Shown here: positions 34,584 to 44,022 of the stretch, piece after piece
How the letters are laid out: every line of letters begins with the position of its first letter
How positions within the stretch are numbered: the first letter of the stretch is position 1
Assembly (NCBI GenBank): GCA_964577955.1
Contig: CAZOAZ010000021.1
Span: 1-64,000, forward strand
DNA length: 64,000 nt
Reading direction: 5' to 3'
Source: CADEEX01 sp964577955
GTDB taxonomy: Bacteria > Acidobacteriota > Vicinamibacteria > Vicinamibacterales > CAVVIG01
Notes under the pieces: model-generated
The model's database searches: none
The model's input: the letters and a program-made list of their open reading frames with translations, nothing else
Told to the model about the DNA's origin: nothing
Program-made: the position numbers and the translations under genes

Positions 34584-34677
34584 CTCACCGGTGTAATCTG
34601 AGTCGGCACGGCATCTTCACGGCTTGATCTGTTCATGTACCGATGACGCACCTCGGGTGGGTTGATTACACCGTGAG
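34584..34677. repeat. Inverted repeat flanking the ECF sigma gene start region
   Basis: CTCACCGGTGTAATC (34584-34598) and GATTACACCGTGAG (34664-34677) are inverted copies with one extra base in the left arm, separated by 65 bases. The region 34345-34705 has no other gene. The element may be an operator or a pair of divergent promoter elements for the sigma factor. Confidence 0.55.
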
Positions 34678-34705
34678 CGTCCTGCAGCACGATTTCTTTT
34701 CCGCT

Positions 34706-35254
34706 ATGGACCACGACACATCCCCTCTTCTCTCCACTCTCCTCGAAAATCACCGTGCTTTCCTGCGCTACCTGGAGCGGCGGGTGGGCGACCGTGCGCT
34801 CGCAGAAGACATCCTCCAGGAAGCCTTCATCAAGGTGGTCGCGCGGCCTGACCAGGCACCGGCGGACGAGGCTGTCATTCCGTGGTTCTACCGTTCTTTG
34901 AGAAATGCCGCCGTCGATCAGTTTCGGCGTCGGGGTGCGGCTGATCGGGCGTTCGAGGCCTTTGCGCGAGAGATGGTGACGCAAGATGCGCCGAGCGAGG
35001 AGGTCGAGGATGAGATCTGCGCCTGCGTGTCGCGGCTGGCCGCGACGCTCAAGCCGGAGTATGCCGACGCGCTTCAGATGATTGAGGTTGCGGGGACTCC
35101 GGTGAAGAATTACGCCGAGCAGAAAGGCCTGTCTTCGAGCAACGCCGCCGTGCGCGTGTTTCGCGCACGGGATGCCTTGAAGAAGCGCGTGATGGAATCG
35201 TGCGGGGTGTGCGCAGTGCACGGCTGCGTCGACTGCACCTGCCGGCAGGAGTGA
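34706..35254 (+). CDS. ECF sigma factor with Cys-rich C-terminal tail
   Basis: A 182-residue sigma-70 family regulator. Region 2 (RYLERRVGDRALAEDILQEAFIKV, RSLRNAAVDQFRRR) and region 4 (KPEYADALQMIEVAG...SSNAAVRVFRARDAL) are both clear. The last ~17 residues, CGVCAVHGCVDCTC, contain six Cys and a His, recalling CorE-type (ECF44) sigma factors whose Cys-rich tail senses copper, cadmium or zinc directly and which need no anti-sigma. The ATG at 34706 is chosen because the earlier ATG at 34643 lies inside the inverted repeat. No anti-sigma gene is adjacent. It likely controls one of the metal operons. Confidence 0.9.
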   Translation: MDHDTSPLLSTLLENHRAFLRYLERRVGDRALAEDILQEAFIKVVARPDQAPADEAVIPWFYRSLRNAAVDQFRRRGAADRAFEAFAREMVTQDAPSEEVEDEICACVSRLAATLKPEYADALQMIEVAGTPVKNYAEQKGLSSSNAAVRVFRARDALKKRVMESCGVCAVHGCVDCTCRQE

Positions 35255-35271
35255 CGCGCCGATCCAATCGC

Positions 35272-35934
35272 CTAAGGCGACTGCGACGATGAAGGCCCCG
35301 CTCCTGCCCGCGTTCCGAGGGCTGGCACAACGTGTCGCTTACAACAATCAGGGAGCTCGCGGCGCATGAGATCGATCACCCGAGCGGCCTTGTCCAGGAA
35401 ATCGTTCGTCGACTCGACGATGGTTCGTCGCGGATGGCGTTCCCAGGCTTTTAGGATTCGTGCGTCAATGTCCGCCGCATCAGTCGCCGACTCGGTCCGC
35501 AACGGATTCTGATGGTTGTAACCCTGCGCCAGAGGGGGCGTCCGAAGATGGATGACGGCGGCGTATCGTCCAAGCTGTTCGTCCAGCGTGGTGTCGACCG
35601 ACGACCAGAGGTCGTCGGCGCCCGGCCAATAGGCGGCACCGTCGATCGTGCCGCGATCGCAGAGGACAATCGCGAGGTTTTCCGAGGCCGCCGCCGTTTC
35701 GAGCTCTCGTTGAACGTAGAAGATCGCGCGCTGAGCCGCGCGTCGAGACTCGCTCTCGGCACTTCGGGGAAAGCCACCGCCGAAGACAATACTGGCGGCT
35801 TCCGGTAGCACCCTGACGTGCGTACAAAAAGACTGGCGCACAAGTTCGAGCACCGCGGTCTTGCCGGCCCCGGGGCCACCCGTCAGGACGATCCGTTTCC
35901 CGTCGTGCCGGTTATGGCACTCGCATGGTGTCAT
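35272..35934 (-). CDS. AAA-type ATP/GTP-binding protein
   Basis: A 220-residue P-loop protein: Walker A GGPGAGKT near residue 19, then EAASIVFGGGFPR, VLCDRGTIDGAAYWPG with a Walker-B-like Asp, and a C-terminal helix NDFLDKAARVID. This matches the AAA_28 group of small ATPases related to nucleotide/nicotinamide-riboside kinases. Function is unknown. The first residues include CECH. It follows the gene at 36041 on the minus strand by ~106 bases and converges with the ECF sigma gene. Confidence 0.85.
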   Translation of the reverse strand: MTPCECHNRHDGKRIVLTGGPGAGKTAVLELVRQSFCTHVRVLPEAASIVFGGGFPRSAESESRRAAQRAIFYVQRELETAAASENLAIVLCDRGTIDGAAYWPGADDLWSSVDTTLDEQLGRYAAVIHLRTPPLAQGYNHQNPLRTESATDAADIDARILKAWERHPRRTIVESTNDFLDKAARVIDLMRRELPDCCKRHVVPALGTRAGAGPSSSQSP

Positions 35935-36040
35935 TGATTACTCGTTCCTGAAGATTCCCGCCAGAGAGGGAGTTTTTCCCCAGGCTGGCGAATCCGTCCT
36001 AGCCACTGCAATGGCGAGGTTTCGGCCGCTGCTCTCTGCT

Positions 36041-36625
36041 CTACGGCTTGGGCGGCGCCGACGCGAGCCACAGGCCGTTGATCGCGAATGTCTTCTTCGA
36101 CGCATCGAATCGATGCAGTTCGTTGTCCGAAGAGAATGTCTTGTCGATCGCCTCGAGAAATGTCGGATGGTCCGAGAACGCTCTCCTCAAGTTGTCCATT
36201 TTCAGTTGCTGAACGGTTCCATCGGACCCGGCGCTGAAGAAGTACACCAGTGGCCGACCGTATTTCCCGGCGCGCACCCGAAACGTGTAGATGGGAATCG
36301 GACCGCGTTCACGAACTTCGTAATCGCGGTTGTCAGCGAATCGATACTCGCGACCAGAGCAGGTCCGGGCACCATAAATCTCCATCTTGAGTAGTCGCTT
36401 GGTTTCCTTCTCGTTTTCAATATCGACGTAAGGCCTGACGAGATTATTGTGCAATTTCAATTTGTGCGAGGAGGATCGGCAGTCGCCTTCCCATGACAGT
36501 CGTTGTGCCGCGAAGTCCGCGGCGGTTCTGTAGATGCCGCTCGTTGGCGCCTGGGCCACCGCCGGTGCTGCCGAGACAACGAGCGCGACCACCGCAATGC
36601 AGTCGCTAATAGTCGAAGCGGTCAT
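36041..36625 (-). CDS. Exported protein of unknown function
   Basis: A 194-residue protein with a signal peptide (cleavage after AVAQA). The mature part begins GIYRTAADF and contains LKMEIYGARTCSGREYRFADN and YFFSAGSDGTVQQLKMDNL, a beta-rich secreted domain without recognised family. The ATG overlaps the stop of czcA (ATGA), so it is translated with the pump and probably belongs to the same metal response. Confidence 0.75.
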   Translation of the reverse strand: MTASTISDCIAVVALVVSAAPAVAQAPTSGIYRTAADFAAQRLSWEGDCRSSSHKLKLHNNLVRPYVDIENEKETKRLLKMEIYGARTCSGREYRFADNRDYEVRERGPIPIYTFRVRAGKYGRPLVYFFSAGSDGTVQQLKMDNLRRAFSDHPTFLEAIDKTFSSDNELHRFDASKKTFAINGLWLASAPPKP

Positions 36626-39600
36626 CGCATCACCTCCACGCTCACCGATCTGTCACGCTCAAACCATCCATACAGCATCGGCAGCAGCAGCAACGTCAGG
36701 ATCGTCGACGTAATGAGTCCGCCGATGACGACGGTCGCCAACGGTCGCTGCACCTCAGCGCCGGTCCCATGCGATAGGGCCATCGGGATGAACCCGAGAC
36801 CAGCGACCACCGCCGTCATCAGCACGGGGCGCAAGCGCGTCAACGCGCCTTCACGTAAGGCGACGACCACCGGGCGTCCGTCCGCCCGCAACTGGTTGAT
36901 GAAGGTCACCATCACGACACCGTTCAACACCGCCACGCCGAACAACGCAATGAACCCCACACCGGCGCTCATTGAGAACGTCATGCCGCGGAAGAACAGG
37001 GCCAGGATTCCACCCGAGATGGCAAACGGGATGCCCGTGAAGACAAGTGCCGCCTGCTTCAGCGAGTTGAAGGTCGTGAAGAGGAGCAAGAAAATTATCA
37101 GAAACGTCACGGGCACGACGATCATGAGCCGGCGTCGGCCGCTTTCGAGGTGCTCGTACATGCCGCCCCATTGCAGCTCGTAGCCGGCCGGAAGCTTGAC
37201 TGCGCGTTCGACGCGCGGCCGCGCCTCGTTGACAAAGGATCCGATATCGCGGTCGCGGACATTGATTTCCACGGTAATGCGTCGCTGGCCGTTCTCACGA
37301 CTCACTTCAGCGGGACCCTCCTCGCTCGTCAGTCGTGCGAGCTGCGCGAGCGGCACTTTCTCGCCCGACTGAGCCGCCACTAGTAGATCGCCGATCGACG
37401 AGGAATCCGACCGCACGTCGGGCGGGAATCGCACGACCAGGTCGAAGCGCATGAATCCTTCGAGGACGGTGGTCGCACGGGTACCCGCAATCGCCGATTG
37501 GATCACCTCCTGAACGTCGGACACGTTGATCCCATACCGTGCGATGGCGGCGCGATCGATCCGCACCTGGAGCACCGGCAAACCGCTGATTTGTTGCACC
37601 TTCACGTCGACTGCACCATTGACCTGTCGAACGGCGGCGGCAACTTCATTCGCCTCGCGCAGCAGGATGTCCATGTCGTCGCCGAAGATTTTCACGGCGA
37701 CGTCAGACCGAACACCGACGCCCTCGATGAGCTCCATCATCCGAAATTTGATCGGCTGGGAGATGGAGATCGCCACGCCGGGAATGGCTTCGAGTTGCTT
37801 TGCGATGTCGGAGACGAGCGACTCACGTGTCACGCCGCGACGCCATTGGGCACGCGGCTTCAGAATCGCGTAGGTGTCGGCCATATCCGGTCCCATTGGG
37901 TCGGTCGCGATCTCAGGGCGGCCAATACGGCTCACGATGGCCTCGACTTCAGGATGCTGCTGCACGAGCGACTCGACGATCTTCGCCTCCCGAATGGCCT
38001 CGGTCAGGGAGACGCTCTTTAACCGAACGTGGTTGATCGCTAGCGAACCTTCGTCGAGCTCTGGAAGAAATTCCGTGCCGAGTGTCGTGAACAACACAGA
38101 ACAGATTCCAAGAAACACCGCTGCGACCGCAGTGACGGGATACCTGTGGCGTAGGACGAAGTCCAGCACCTTCTCATAGCGGCGGCTCAATTCCACAAGA
38201 ACCGGGTTTTCCCGTTCGGTCGGCTGATCCCGTAGAAAAGTCGCCGACAGGGCGGGAATCAGGGTCAGGCTCAGAAGGACCGCGCCACAGAGCGCCATGA
38301 TGACCGTGAAGGCCATCGGCCGAAACATCTTGCCCTCAATGCCCGCCAGAGTGAGGATCGGGATGTAGGCGGCGATTATGATGACCATCCCGAAGATGGC
38401 GGGCTTCAGTACTTCGCTGGCCGCTTCGCGGGTCACCCGGTGACGATCGTCGGCGCTAAGCGGCCGGCCCGCGTGGTGACGTTGTGCGGCGAGACGACGA
38501 ACGGTGTTCTCAACGATGATCACTGCACCGTCGACGATGAGCCCAAAATCGATAGCACCTAGACTCATCAGATTTGCCGATACCTTGAAGTAGTTCATCC
38601 CGAGGATGGCAACGAGCATCGACAACGGAATGGCCGATGACACGATGAGCCCAGCTCGGATTTGGAGCAGGAACAGGAACAACACGACGATGACGAGTAA
38701 GCCGCCTTCGAGCAGGTTCTGGCTCGCCGTGCGAATCGTTTGGTTCACCAAGAGCGTGCGGTCGTAAAACGGCCGAATCACCACATCAGGTGGCAACGAC
38801 TTTTGGATCTCTGCGAGCCGATCCTTGACGAGTGTCGTCACGACACCGGAGTTCTCTCCTTTCAGCAGCATCGCCATCCCAAGTACGGTTTCGCCTTGCG
38901 CATCCCGCGTCGCCGCCCCCTGTCTCACCTGTGAGCCGACTCCCACCGACGCGAGGTCCCGTACGCGGACAGGTGTGCCTCTTTCGGTCGAGACCACGAT
39001 GTTCTCGATGTCCGAGATGGAGCCGATCAGGCCGATGCCTCGAAGCAGTTGCTGCTCGCCGCCACGTTCGAGATAGGCGCCGCCGGCATTGACATTGTTT
39101 CGTTCGAGCGCTTCGATGACTTGATGCAGCGTCAGCCCGTAGGCCGACAGCCGACGCGGATCAGCAAGGACTTCGTACTGGCGCTCGCGCCCACCGAAAC
39201 TGTTCACCTCAATCACGCCCGGGACTGTGCGAAGGCGTGGTTTGATCACCCAATCGAGGATCGTTCGCAAATCCATCAGCTCATCGGTTGTATCTGTCCC
39301 GGCGAGGCGAGACGAAGCCGGAAGCAAGTCGCTGTGTCCGCTGCCAGACCGCCGTTCGACGGTGAATTGATAGATTTCACCCAATCCCGTGCTGATCGGA
39401 CCGAGTTCCGGCGCGACGCCTTCCGGGAGCTCGCGCTCCGCCTCAGTCAGCCGTTCCAGCACCAGTTGCCGCGCCCAATAGATATCGACATCGTCACCGA
39501 ACGTGACCGTCACTTGTGACAATCCGAACTGCGATATCGAACGGATCTCTTCCTTGCGGGGGAGGCTGCTCATCGCCACCTCAATCGGGAAGGTGACGTA

Positions 39601-39789
39601 TTTCTCCATTTCTTCCGGCGCAAACGCTGGCGCCAACGTGTTGATCTGGACCTGGTTGCTCGTGATGTCCGGAACCGCGTCGATCGGTAACTGTGTTGCT
39701 GAATAGAGGCCACCGACCAAGAGGAGCACTCCGCCGACGATCACAAGCACGCGCCAGCGAATGCTGAAGTCGAGAAGGCGTTCGATCAT
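36622..39789 (-). CDS. czcA: CzcA-type heavy-metal RND pump (system 1)
   Basis: A 1055-residue divalent-metal/proton antiporter. It has the HME start LPIDAVPDITSNQVQINT, TM4 motif DFGLIVDGAVIIVEN with the proton-relay Asp, and the C-terminal YGWFERD. The DFGxxVDG form is that of the Zn/Co/Cd subgroup. It lies in the order Cys-rich leader protein, czcC, czcB, czcA on the minus strand and overlaps its neighbours by ATGA on both sides. It is homologous throughout to the czcA at 52214, although the flanking genes differ. Confidence 0.96.
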   Translation of the reverse strand: MIERLLDFSIRWRVLVIVGGVLLLVGGLYSATQLPIDAVPDITSNQVQINTLAPAFAPEEMEKYVTFPIEVAMSSLPRKEEIRSISQFGLSQVTVTFGDDVDIYWARQLVLERLTEAERELPEGVAPELGPISTGLGEIYQFTVERRSGSGHSDLLPASSRLAGTDTTDELMDLRTILDWVIKPRLRTVPGVIEVNSFGGRERQYEVLADPRRLSAYGLTLHQVIEALERNNVNAGGAYLERGGEQQLLRGIGLIGSISDIENIVVSTERGTPVRVRDLASVGVGSQVRQGAATRDAQGETVLGMAMLLKGENSGVVTTLVKDRLAEIQKSLPPDVVIRPFYDRTLLVNQTIRTASQNLLEGGLLVIVVLFLFLLQIRAGLIVSSAIPLSMLVAILGMNYFKVSANLMSLGAIDFGLIVDGAVIIVENTVRRLAAQRHHAGRPLSADDRHRVTREAASEVLKPAIFGMVIIIAAYIPILTLAGIEGKMFRPMAFTVIMALCGAVLLSLTLIPALSATFLRDQPTERENPVLVELSRRYEKVLDFVLRHRYPVTAVAAVFLGICSVLFTTLGTEFLPELDEGSLAINHVRLKSVSLTEAIREAKIVESLVQQHPEVEAIVSRIGRPEIATDPMGPDMADTYAILKPRAQWRRGVTRESLVSDIAKQLEAIPGVAISISQPIKFRMMELIEGVGVRSDVAVKIFGDDMDILLREANEVAAAVRQVNGAVDVKVQQISGLPVLQVRIDRAAIARYGINVSDVQEVIQSAIAGTRATTVLEGFMRFDLVVRFPPDVRSDSSSIGDLLVAAQSGEKVPLAQLARLTSEEGPAEVSRENGQRRITVEINVRDRDIGSFVNEARPRVERAVKLPAGYELQWGGMYEHLESGRRRLMIVVPVTFLIIFLLLFTTFNSLKQAALVFTGIPFAISGGILALFFRGMTFSMSAGVGFIALFGVAVLNGVVMVTFINQLRADGRPVVVALREGALTRLRPVLMTAVVAGLGFIPMALSHGTGAEVQRPLATVVIGGLITSTILTLLLLPMLYGWFERDRSVSVEVMR

Positions 39790-41096
39790 TTCTTCTCCTC
39801 GCCCTCTTCGGCCTCAACGCGCAGCTTCAATTTCGACTTCAGCATCAGCGCGCCCTCGGTCACGACCGCATCTCCCGGCTTGAGCCCCTCGACGATTTCT
39901 GTGTGATCTCCGAGGGACGCTCCAACTCTGACGGGCCGCGGCATGAATCGTTCATCGTCGACGCGCACGAAAACGGTTGAGACGCCGTCAATGTCCTGGA
40001 TCGCGCGCGACGGCACCATGAGGGCGTCGTGCATTGCCGAGACCGGAAGTTCGATCGTCGCGAACATCTGAAACTTCAAGCGACCGTCGCGGTTCTGTAC
40101 TTCACAGCGAACTTTCGCGGTGCGCGTCGTCGCGTCGAGCGCGTCGCTAATACTCGTCAGTCGACCCGTGAAGGTCTCTCCTGGATATGTATCGACAGTG
40201 ATAGTGGCATCTTGGCCCACGCGAATCTTGGCGATATCCTTCTGGTAGACGTCGGCCTGTAACCACACTCGGGAGAGGTCCGCGACGGTGAACAATTCCC
40301 GCTCTGGCGCCATGCTCTCGCCGGGCGCGATCGCGACCTGCAGCACGACGCCAGCAAACGGAGCGCTGACCGTGCTCCTGGGAACGACATCGTCACCTCG
40401 CTGAACGCTTGCTAAGTCCCCGTCTGAAAGTCCAAGACGCCGCAACTTCTGCGCCAGACTGATCAGATGCCCCCGTGCACTGTTCAATTCCGCTGTTGCT
40501 TGTTGGCTCTCGGCTGCGCGGCGGTCGCGCTCGGCCTTCGCCACGCCACCCAACTCCACAAGATTGTCCGCTCGCTCGAGCGCACGCTGTGATACCTGCA
40601 CGCCGGCGGTCGCACGCTCGACAGCGGCGACGGCGCTTCGATACTCTGCGGTCAATTCTCCGGCGGTGATGCTGTCGTAGAGGAGTAGCGTCTGACCACT
40701 CGTGACTCGATCGCCGACACGGACCAATACTTGGAGCACGCGGCCTTCAGCGAGTGGACGGATTCGCGAAAGTCGCGTTTCGTCTGGGCCCACGACGGCC
40801 GTCGCTCGGATCGTCTCGGCGACGGCGCGCTCTTGCGCCGACTCGACGGCCAAGCCCACCGCACGCTGCATGTCAGGCTCGATACGGATCTCCGCAAGCC
40901 CAGCGCTCTCTTTGGCGGTTTCAGCGCCCGTCTCACGTTCTTCTTTCTTTTCCGGTCCGGCCGACTTGTCAGTTGCAGGGGACCCGCATCCGGCCGCGAC
41001 GGCACCAACGAGCACCGCCAACGCAGCCGAGAAAATCCCACGCCGGCGCCGACACCAGTTGTGCGCCTTCCGTTTGTCGATCGATTCGAAACACAT
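39786..41096 (-). CDS. czcB: CzcB-type membrane fusion protein (system 1)
   Basis: A 436-residue periplasmic adaptor. The start at 41096 lies ten bases after the czcC stop and gives a lipoprotein signal (AALAVLVGAVAAGCGSP). Next come a Lys/Glu-rich linker, the barrel-sandwich motif RIRPLAEGRVLQVLVRVGDRV, a long helical hairpin (residues ~150-200), STVSAPFAGVVLQV, VWLQADVYQKDIAKI and the closing barrel. The frame is open 99 codons farther, but that part is antisense to nothing conserved and lies inside czcC. Coupled to czcA by ATGA. Confidence 0.94.
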   Translation of the reverse strand: MCFESIDKRKAHNWCRRRRGIFSAALAVLVGAVAAGCGSPATDKSAGPEKKEERETGAETAKESAGLAEIRIEPDMQRAVGLAVESAQERAVAETIRATAVVGPDETRLSRIRPLAEGRVLQVLVRVGDRVTSGQTLLLYDSITAGELTAEYRSAVAAVERATAGVQVSQRALERADNLVELGGVAKAERDRRAAESQQATAELNSARGHLISLAQKLRRLGLSDGDLASVQRGDDVVPRSTVSAPFAGVVLQVAIAPGESMAPERELFTVADLSRVWLQADVYQKDIAKIRVGQDATITVDTYPGETFTGRLTSISDALDATTRTAKVRCEVQNRDGRLKFQMFATIELPVSAMHDALMVPSRAIQDIDGVSTVFVRVDDERFMPRPVRVGASLGDHTEIVEGLKPGDAVVTEGALMLKSKLKLRVEAEEGEEKK

Positions 41097-41106
41097 CGTG
41101 AATCCT

Positions 41107-42471
41107 TTATGGCAACGGAACGCCAATGGCACGCTCGAGCGCGAGACGCGCGAGCGCTTCTTGTTTGATCGCGTCGGAATAGGCCTTTTGGGTGTCGATG
41201 AGACGCCGCTGCTCGGCAATGAGCTCGAGCAGGCGCACTTCGCCAGCGGCATAGCTGGCTCGAAGCACTTGCACGCTTTCAGCAGCCGGGCGGAGCACGG
41301 AATCTTCGAAGGTTTGCACCGCACGTCTCGCAGCCTGATAACGGCCGTATGCGCCGGTGATTTCACCGCGAATTGAACGCTCGACGTACTCACGCCGCAG
41401 GGAGGCCGATGCTTGGCGTGCCCGTCCGGCGTCGATTTGTCCTTGATTGCGCGACAGAATCGGGAGCGTGATCGATACCCCCCCTGTCAGTATGTGATCG
41501 CGGTCGACAATCGCGGTGGTGCGGCCCGATGAGGTCAAACCAAACTGCGGAAATTGAGATTGGATGTCGGAATACCGAATCACGGCAGCGACATCGGGCA
41601 AACGCTCGGAAATTGCCAAACGAGTTTCCGCCTGCGCCCGGACTTCTTCCTGGCGCGCCGCATTCAGATCGGACCGCGACGTCAATCCTTGTTCGAGCGC
41701 CGCCGCGAGGGTGATACCCGTGGGCGTCCTATCGCCGCCGGGTTGCAGAACCAATGGTTCCGAGAGATCGAATCCCGCGACCACGCGTAGGTCCAGCAAG
41801 GCCTGTTGGACTTCGCTCGCCAGCATGAGCCGTTCGGCGTCGAGCCTACCCACTTCGGCCTGGAGCACCATTTGTTCGACACGCGGCGATTCGCCTTCCG
41901 CCACGCGCCGCTGCGTCACGCTGTAGCTCGAATTGAGTAACTCGAACTGTTGGACGACGGCGTCAAGATCTCGGAGAGCGGCCATTGCCCCGATATACCG
42001 CTCCTGGAGTTCCGCCCGGAGCGTACGTTCCCGATCGGCAATCTCCAGTCGTGCGATGTCGACTCCTGCCTGGCCAAGGTCGACGCGCCGCGCTCGTTTT
42101 CCTCCAAGCTCGAACGTGTGACCGTACCCAACGCTAAACGCCTGCTCGCCGGAACTGCCCGTGGCCGATCCGGTGCTGTACTCTGTTTCGATCACCGGAT
42201 TGGGCCGAAGGCCGGCTTGCCGAAGCAGGCCCTGCGCCTCCACCGTTCGCTGACGGACCGCCAGTAAGTCTGCGTTCCGCGTGAGCGCAAACTGGACGAG
42301 TTGCGCCACCGAGAGGCCGTTCGCCGCGTCGAGGTACTGACCGATCGTTGCCGGAGATTCACTGAGGGTGATGAGGGAACGCGGCTCTTGCGCCTGCAGC
42401 GGTCGTACGCTCTCGGGCACCGCCGTCAGCAATACGACCACGACGAACACAAGTCGACTTGTGCAATTCAT
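41107..42471 (-). CDS. czcC: CzcC-type outer-membrane efflux protein (system 1)
   Basis: A 454-residue TolC-family channel. A signal peptide (residues 6-27) is followed by the two family repeats: LSVAQLVQFALTRNADLLAVRQ, LRPNPVIETEYSTG, FELGGKRARRVDL, then ALEQGLTSRSDLNAARQEE, ITLPILSRNQGQIDAG and YAAGEVRLLELIAEQRRL. GAAGGG precedes the ATG. It begins 68 bases after the small CFCC protein gene at 42540 and is co-directional with it. Confidence 0.93.
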   Translation of the reverse strand: MNCTSRLVFVVVVLLTAVPESVRPLQAQEPRSLITLSESPATIGQYLDAANGLSVAQLVQFALTRNADLLAVRQRTVEAQGLLRQAGLRPNPVIETEYSTGSATGSSGEQAFSVGYGHTFELGGKRARRVDLGQAGVDIARLEIADRERTLRAELQERYIGAMAALRDLDAVVQQFELLNSSYSVTQRRVAEGESPRVEQMVLQAEVGRLDAERLMLASEVQQALLDLRVVAGFDLSEPLVLQPGGDRTPTGITLAAALEQGLTSRSDLNAARQEEVRAQAETRLAISERLPDVAAVIRYSDIQSQFPQFGLTSSGRTTAIVDRDHILTGGVSITLPILSRNQGQIDAGRARQASASLRREYVERSIRGEITGAYGRYQAARRAVQTFEDSVLRPAAESVQVLRASYAAGEVRLLELIAEQRRLIDTQKAYSDAIKQEALARLALERAIGVPLP

Positions 42472-42539
42472 AAAGACCCTTCGATAGAGACCGGGACCGA
42501 CACCGACCGATCGGCGTCAGCGGCGAACGCGGGTGTGGG

Positions 42540-42866
42540 CTAGGAGCGCGGAGGGGGTGAGGTCTGACGAATCGAGATCTCAGGGAGTGTTGGCGCGCGT
42601 CCTGAGGCCAAGCGGACCACTTGAGTGTCGAATGTCAACGCAAACGCCACGACCTCGGTGCTGCTCGAACAGCAGAAACAGTGGTGCGCGCCGCAACAGG
42701 CAGGACAGGCGTCAGACGCGTCGCTAATATCAGTGGTGCCCACATGAGCGGAGGCCGTCGACTCTTGAGGCAGGAGCGACGTGCAGAAGCCATATGCCGC
42801 GACGTCGGCGGTCAACCACAGCACGAGCAGAAGAGCGCCGATTCGACCGAGACGCGACACGGTCAT
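42540..42866 (-). CDS. Small membrane protein with CPACC...CFCC cluster
   Basis: From the ATG at 42866 the protein has 108 residues: a single TM segment (LGRIGALLLVLWLTADV), then CPACCGAHHCFCCSS near residues 52-67 and a C-terminal part ending in PPPRS. It is a diverged paralogue of the proteins at 44023 and 49149, all with arginine-flanked TM, CFCC and a PPxR end. The Cys/His cluster should bind a soft metal. It heads the czcCBA operon. A -10-like box eight bases before the ATG suggests a leaderless message; the in-frame GTG at 42884 would cut into that box. Confidence 0.75.
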   Translation of the reverse strand: MTVSRLGRIGALLLVLWLTADVAAYGFCTSLLPQESTASAHVGTTDISDASDACPACCGAHHCFCCSSSTEVVAFALTFDTQVVRLASGRAPTLPEISIRQTSPPPRS

Positions 42867-42874
42867 TCCGGGAG

Positions 42875-42880
42875 ACTGTA
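42875..42880 (-). promoter_or_regulatory. -10-like box close to start codon (possible leaderless promoter)
   Basis: Minus-strand TACAGT ends eight bases before the ATG at 42866, so transcription should begin at or next to the start codon. Equivalent boxes precede the paralogous genes at 44023 and 49149. No clear -35 is seen, as is common for promoters needing an activator. Confidence 0.4.
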
Positions 42881-43010
42881 ACACGGGTCTCCAAGGCCGG
42901 CAATCGGATGTGGATCTGCGTTTACGTAGTACTTACGTTAACCGGCCTCAATGATTCCTTGGACGCCGTTGGCGCGAACGCCGTGTCGAGTGGAGCCAAT
43001 GGGCGCGGGA

Positions 43011-43853
43011 TCACCGCGTGTGAAAACGGAGACTCAGACCGATGGAGAAAAACGGATGCGGCGGTGTCTGACCGTTGGCTCCTGTGCCTGCGCTCACATC
43101 GATTTGCACATTTCGCCCAGGCAGATAGGCGAGGCCACCATCGATGATGACGGCGGTCCCGGTAGCCGAACCCTCTGGAGTCTGGATGCCGATGTCCACA
43201 AACGGATTGATCGTCTTGGTGGCGTTGAAATAGTTCAGCGTGAGGGCGAACAGACCGGCGACAAATCTCGCGCCAGCCTCATCTTCATAGAACGCCACGC
43301 CTGCATTTGGATTGAGAGACAGCTTGGAGGTTAAGTCCCAGTCGGCCGCCAATCGAAGATCACCGGTGGTGTGGTTCGTGTGTAAGTCGCCGCTCCCTGA
43401 GGGGGGAAAGACGCGCAGGATTGTTCCCAACGATGGCTGATGGCGTCCTGCTGAATTCTGAATTTGAAACTTCATCCCGACCGATACGGGCGCTACATCG
43501 GTTGTTCGATTTGCGCCAGACGTAATCGTCGTGAACGTATTGCCCTCGAATCGCGCTTCCCAGCGATCGGACAGTCCCACTCGAAACAACGTTGGCACGA
43601 AAATCGTGCGTTCCTCGTCTCCCTTCTCGTCGCGCAGTTCGTGCTGGAATCCCGTTTCGAGTTGAAACCTGCCGCGCCCGATCACGGTGCTGCCGTCGGC
43701 AATCCCCGGTCGATCCGGATTGATGACATCGTCGGCCGCAGGTGCGCCAGGCAGTACGCTCTGGGTTGGCGCCTGAGACGAGACACTGAAACTGAACACG
43801 GAGAAGAGCAAGCCCACGACGAGAACCCAGCCTGCACGACGCGTTCTAAGCAT
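43011..43853 (-). CDS. Outer-membrane beta-barrel protein (transporter-like)
   Basis: A 280-residue exported protein with a signal peptide (cleavage around SSQA). The mature protein has INPDRPGIADGSTVIGRGRFQLE, RWEARFEGNTF, GDLRLAADWDLTSKLSLN and a final Arg after SLRFHTR: alternating strands typical of the Phenol_MetA_deg/transporter-like barrels that accompany efflux pumps. It is upstream of the CFCC gene (42866) on the same strand, 144 bases apart. A broken second copy lies at 56734-57472. Confidence 0.85.
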   Translation of the reverse strand: MLRTRRAGWVLVVGLLFSVFSFSVSSQAPTQSVLPGAPAADDVINPDRPGIADGSTVIGRGRFQLETGFQHELRDEKGDEERTIFVPTLFRVGLSDRWEARFEGNTFTTITSGANRTTDVAPVSVGMKFQIQNSAGRHQPSLGTILRVFPPSGSGDLHTNHTTGDLRLAADWDLTSKLSLNPNAGVAFYEDEAGARFVAGLFALTLNYFNATKTINPFVDIGIQTPEGSATGTAVIIDGGLAYLPGRNVQIDVSAGTGANGQTPPHPFFSIGLSLRFHTR

Positions 43854-44010
43854 GTTCGATAGTCTCGTGTCAGTTTTCCGCTTTCGAAATCATCGGCGAG
43901 TGTCAGTCTCAACGGATCGCTTCGGTCTTGTGACCGACCAATGATTGAACCACAACCCGGCGTGATGCGGCTGGCAACGTCCAAGCGCGAAGCCCTCCGC
44001 GGGCTGATGC

Positions 44011-44016
44011 TATACT
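44011..44016 (+). promoter_or_regulatory. -10 box close to start codon (possible leaderless promoter)
   Basis: TATACT, six bases before the ATG at 44023, is a near-perfect -10 element. Transcription would begin at the start codon. No -35 consensus stands 16-20 bases upstream. Confidence 0.5.
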
Positions 44017-44022
44017 GCCGAC

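Noticed and set aside
34384..34627. Short frames before the ECF sigma gene, including one with a CCCCG end on the minus strand
   Set aside because: No start with ribosome site, no similarity to the CFCC proteins, and composition typical of chance frames.
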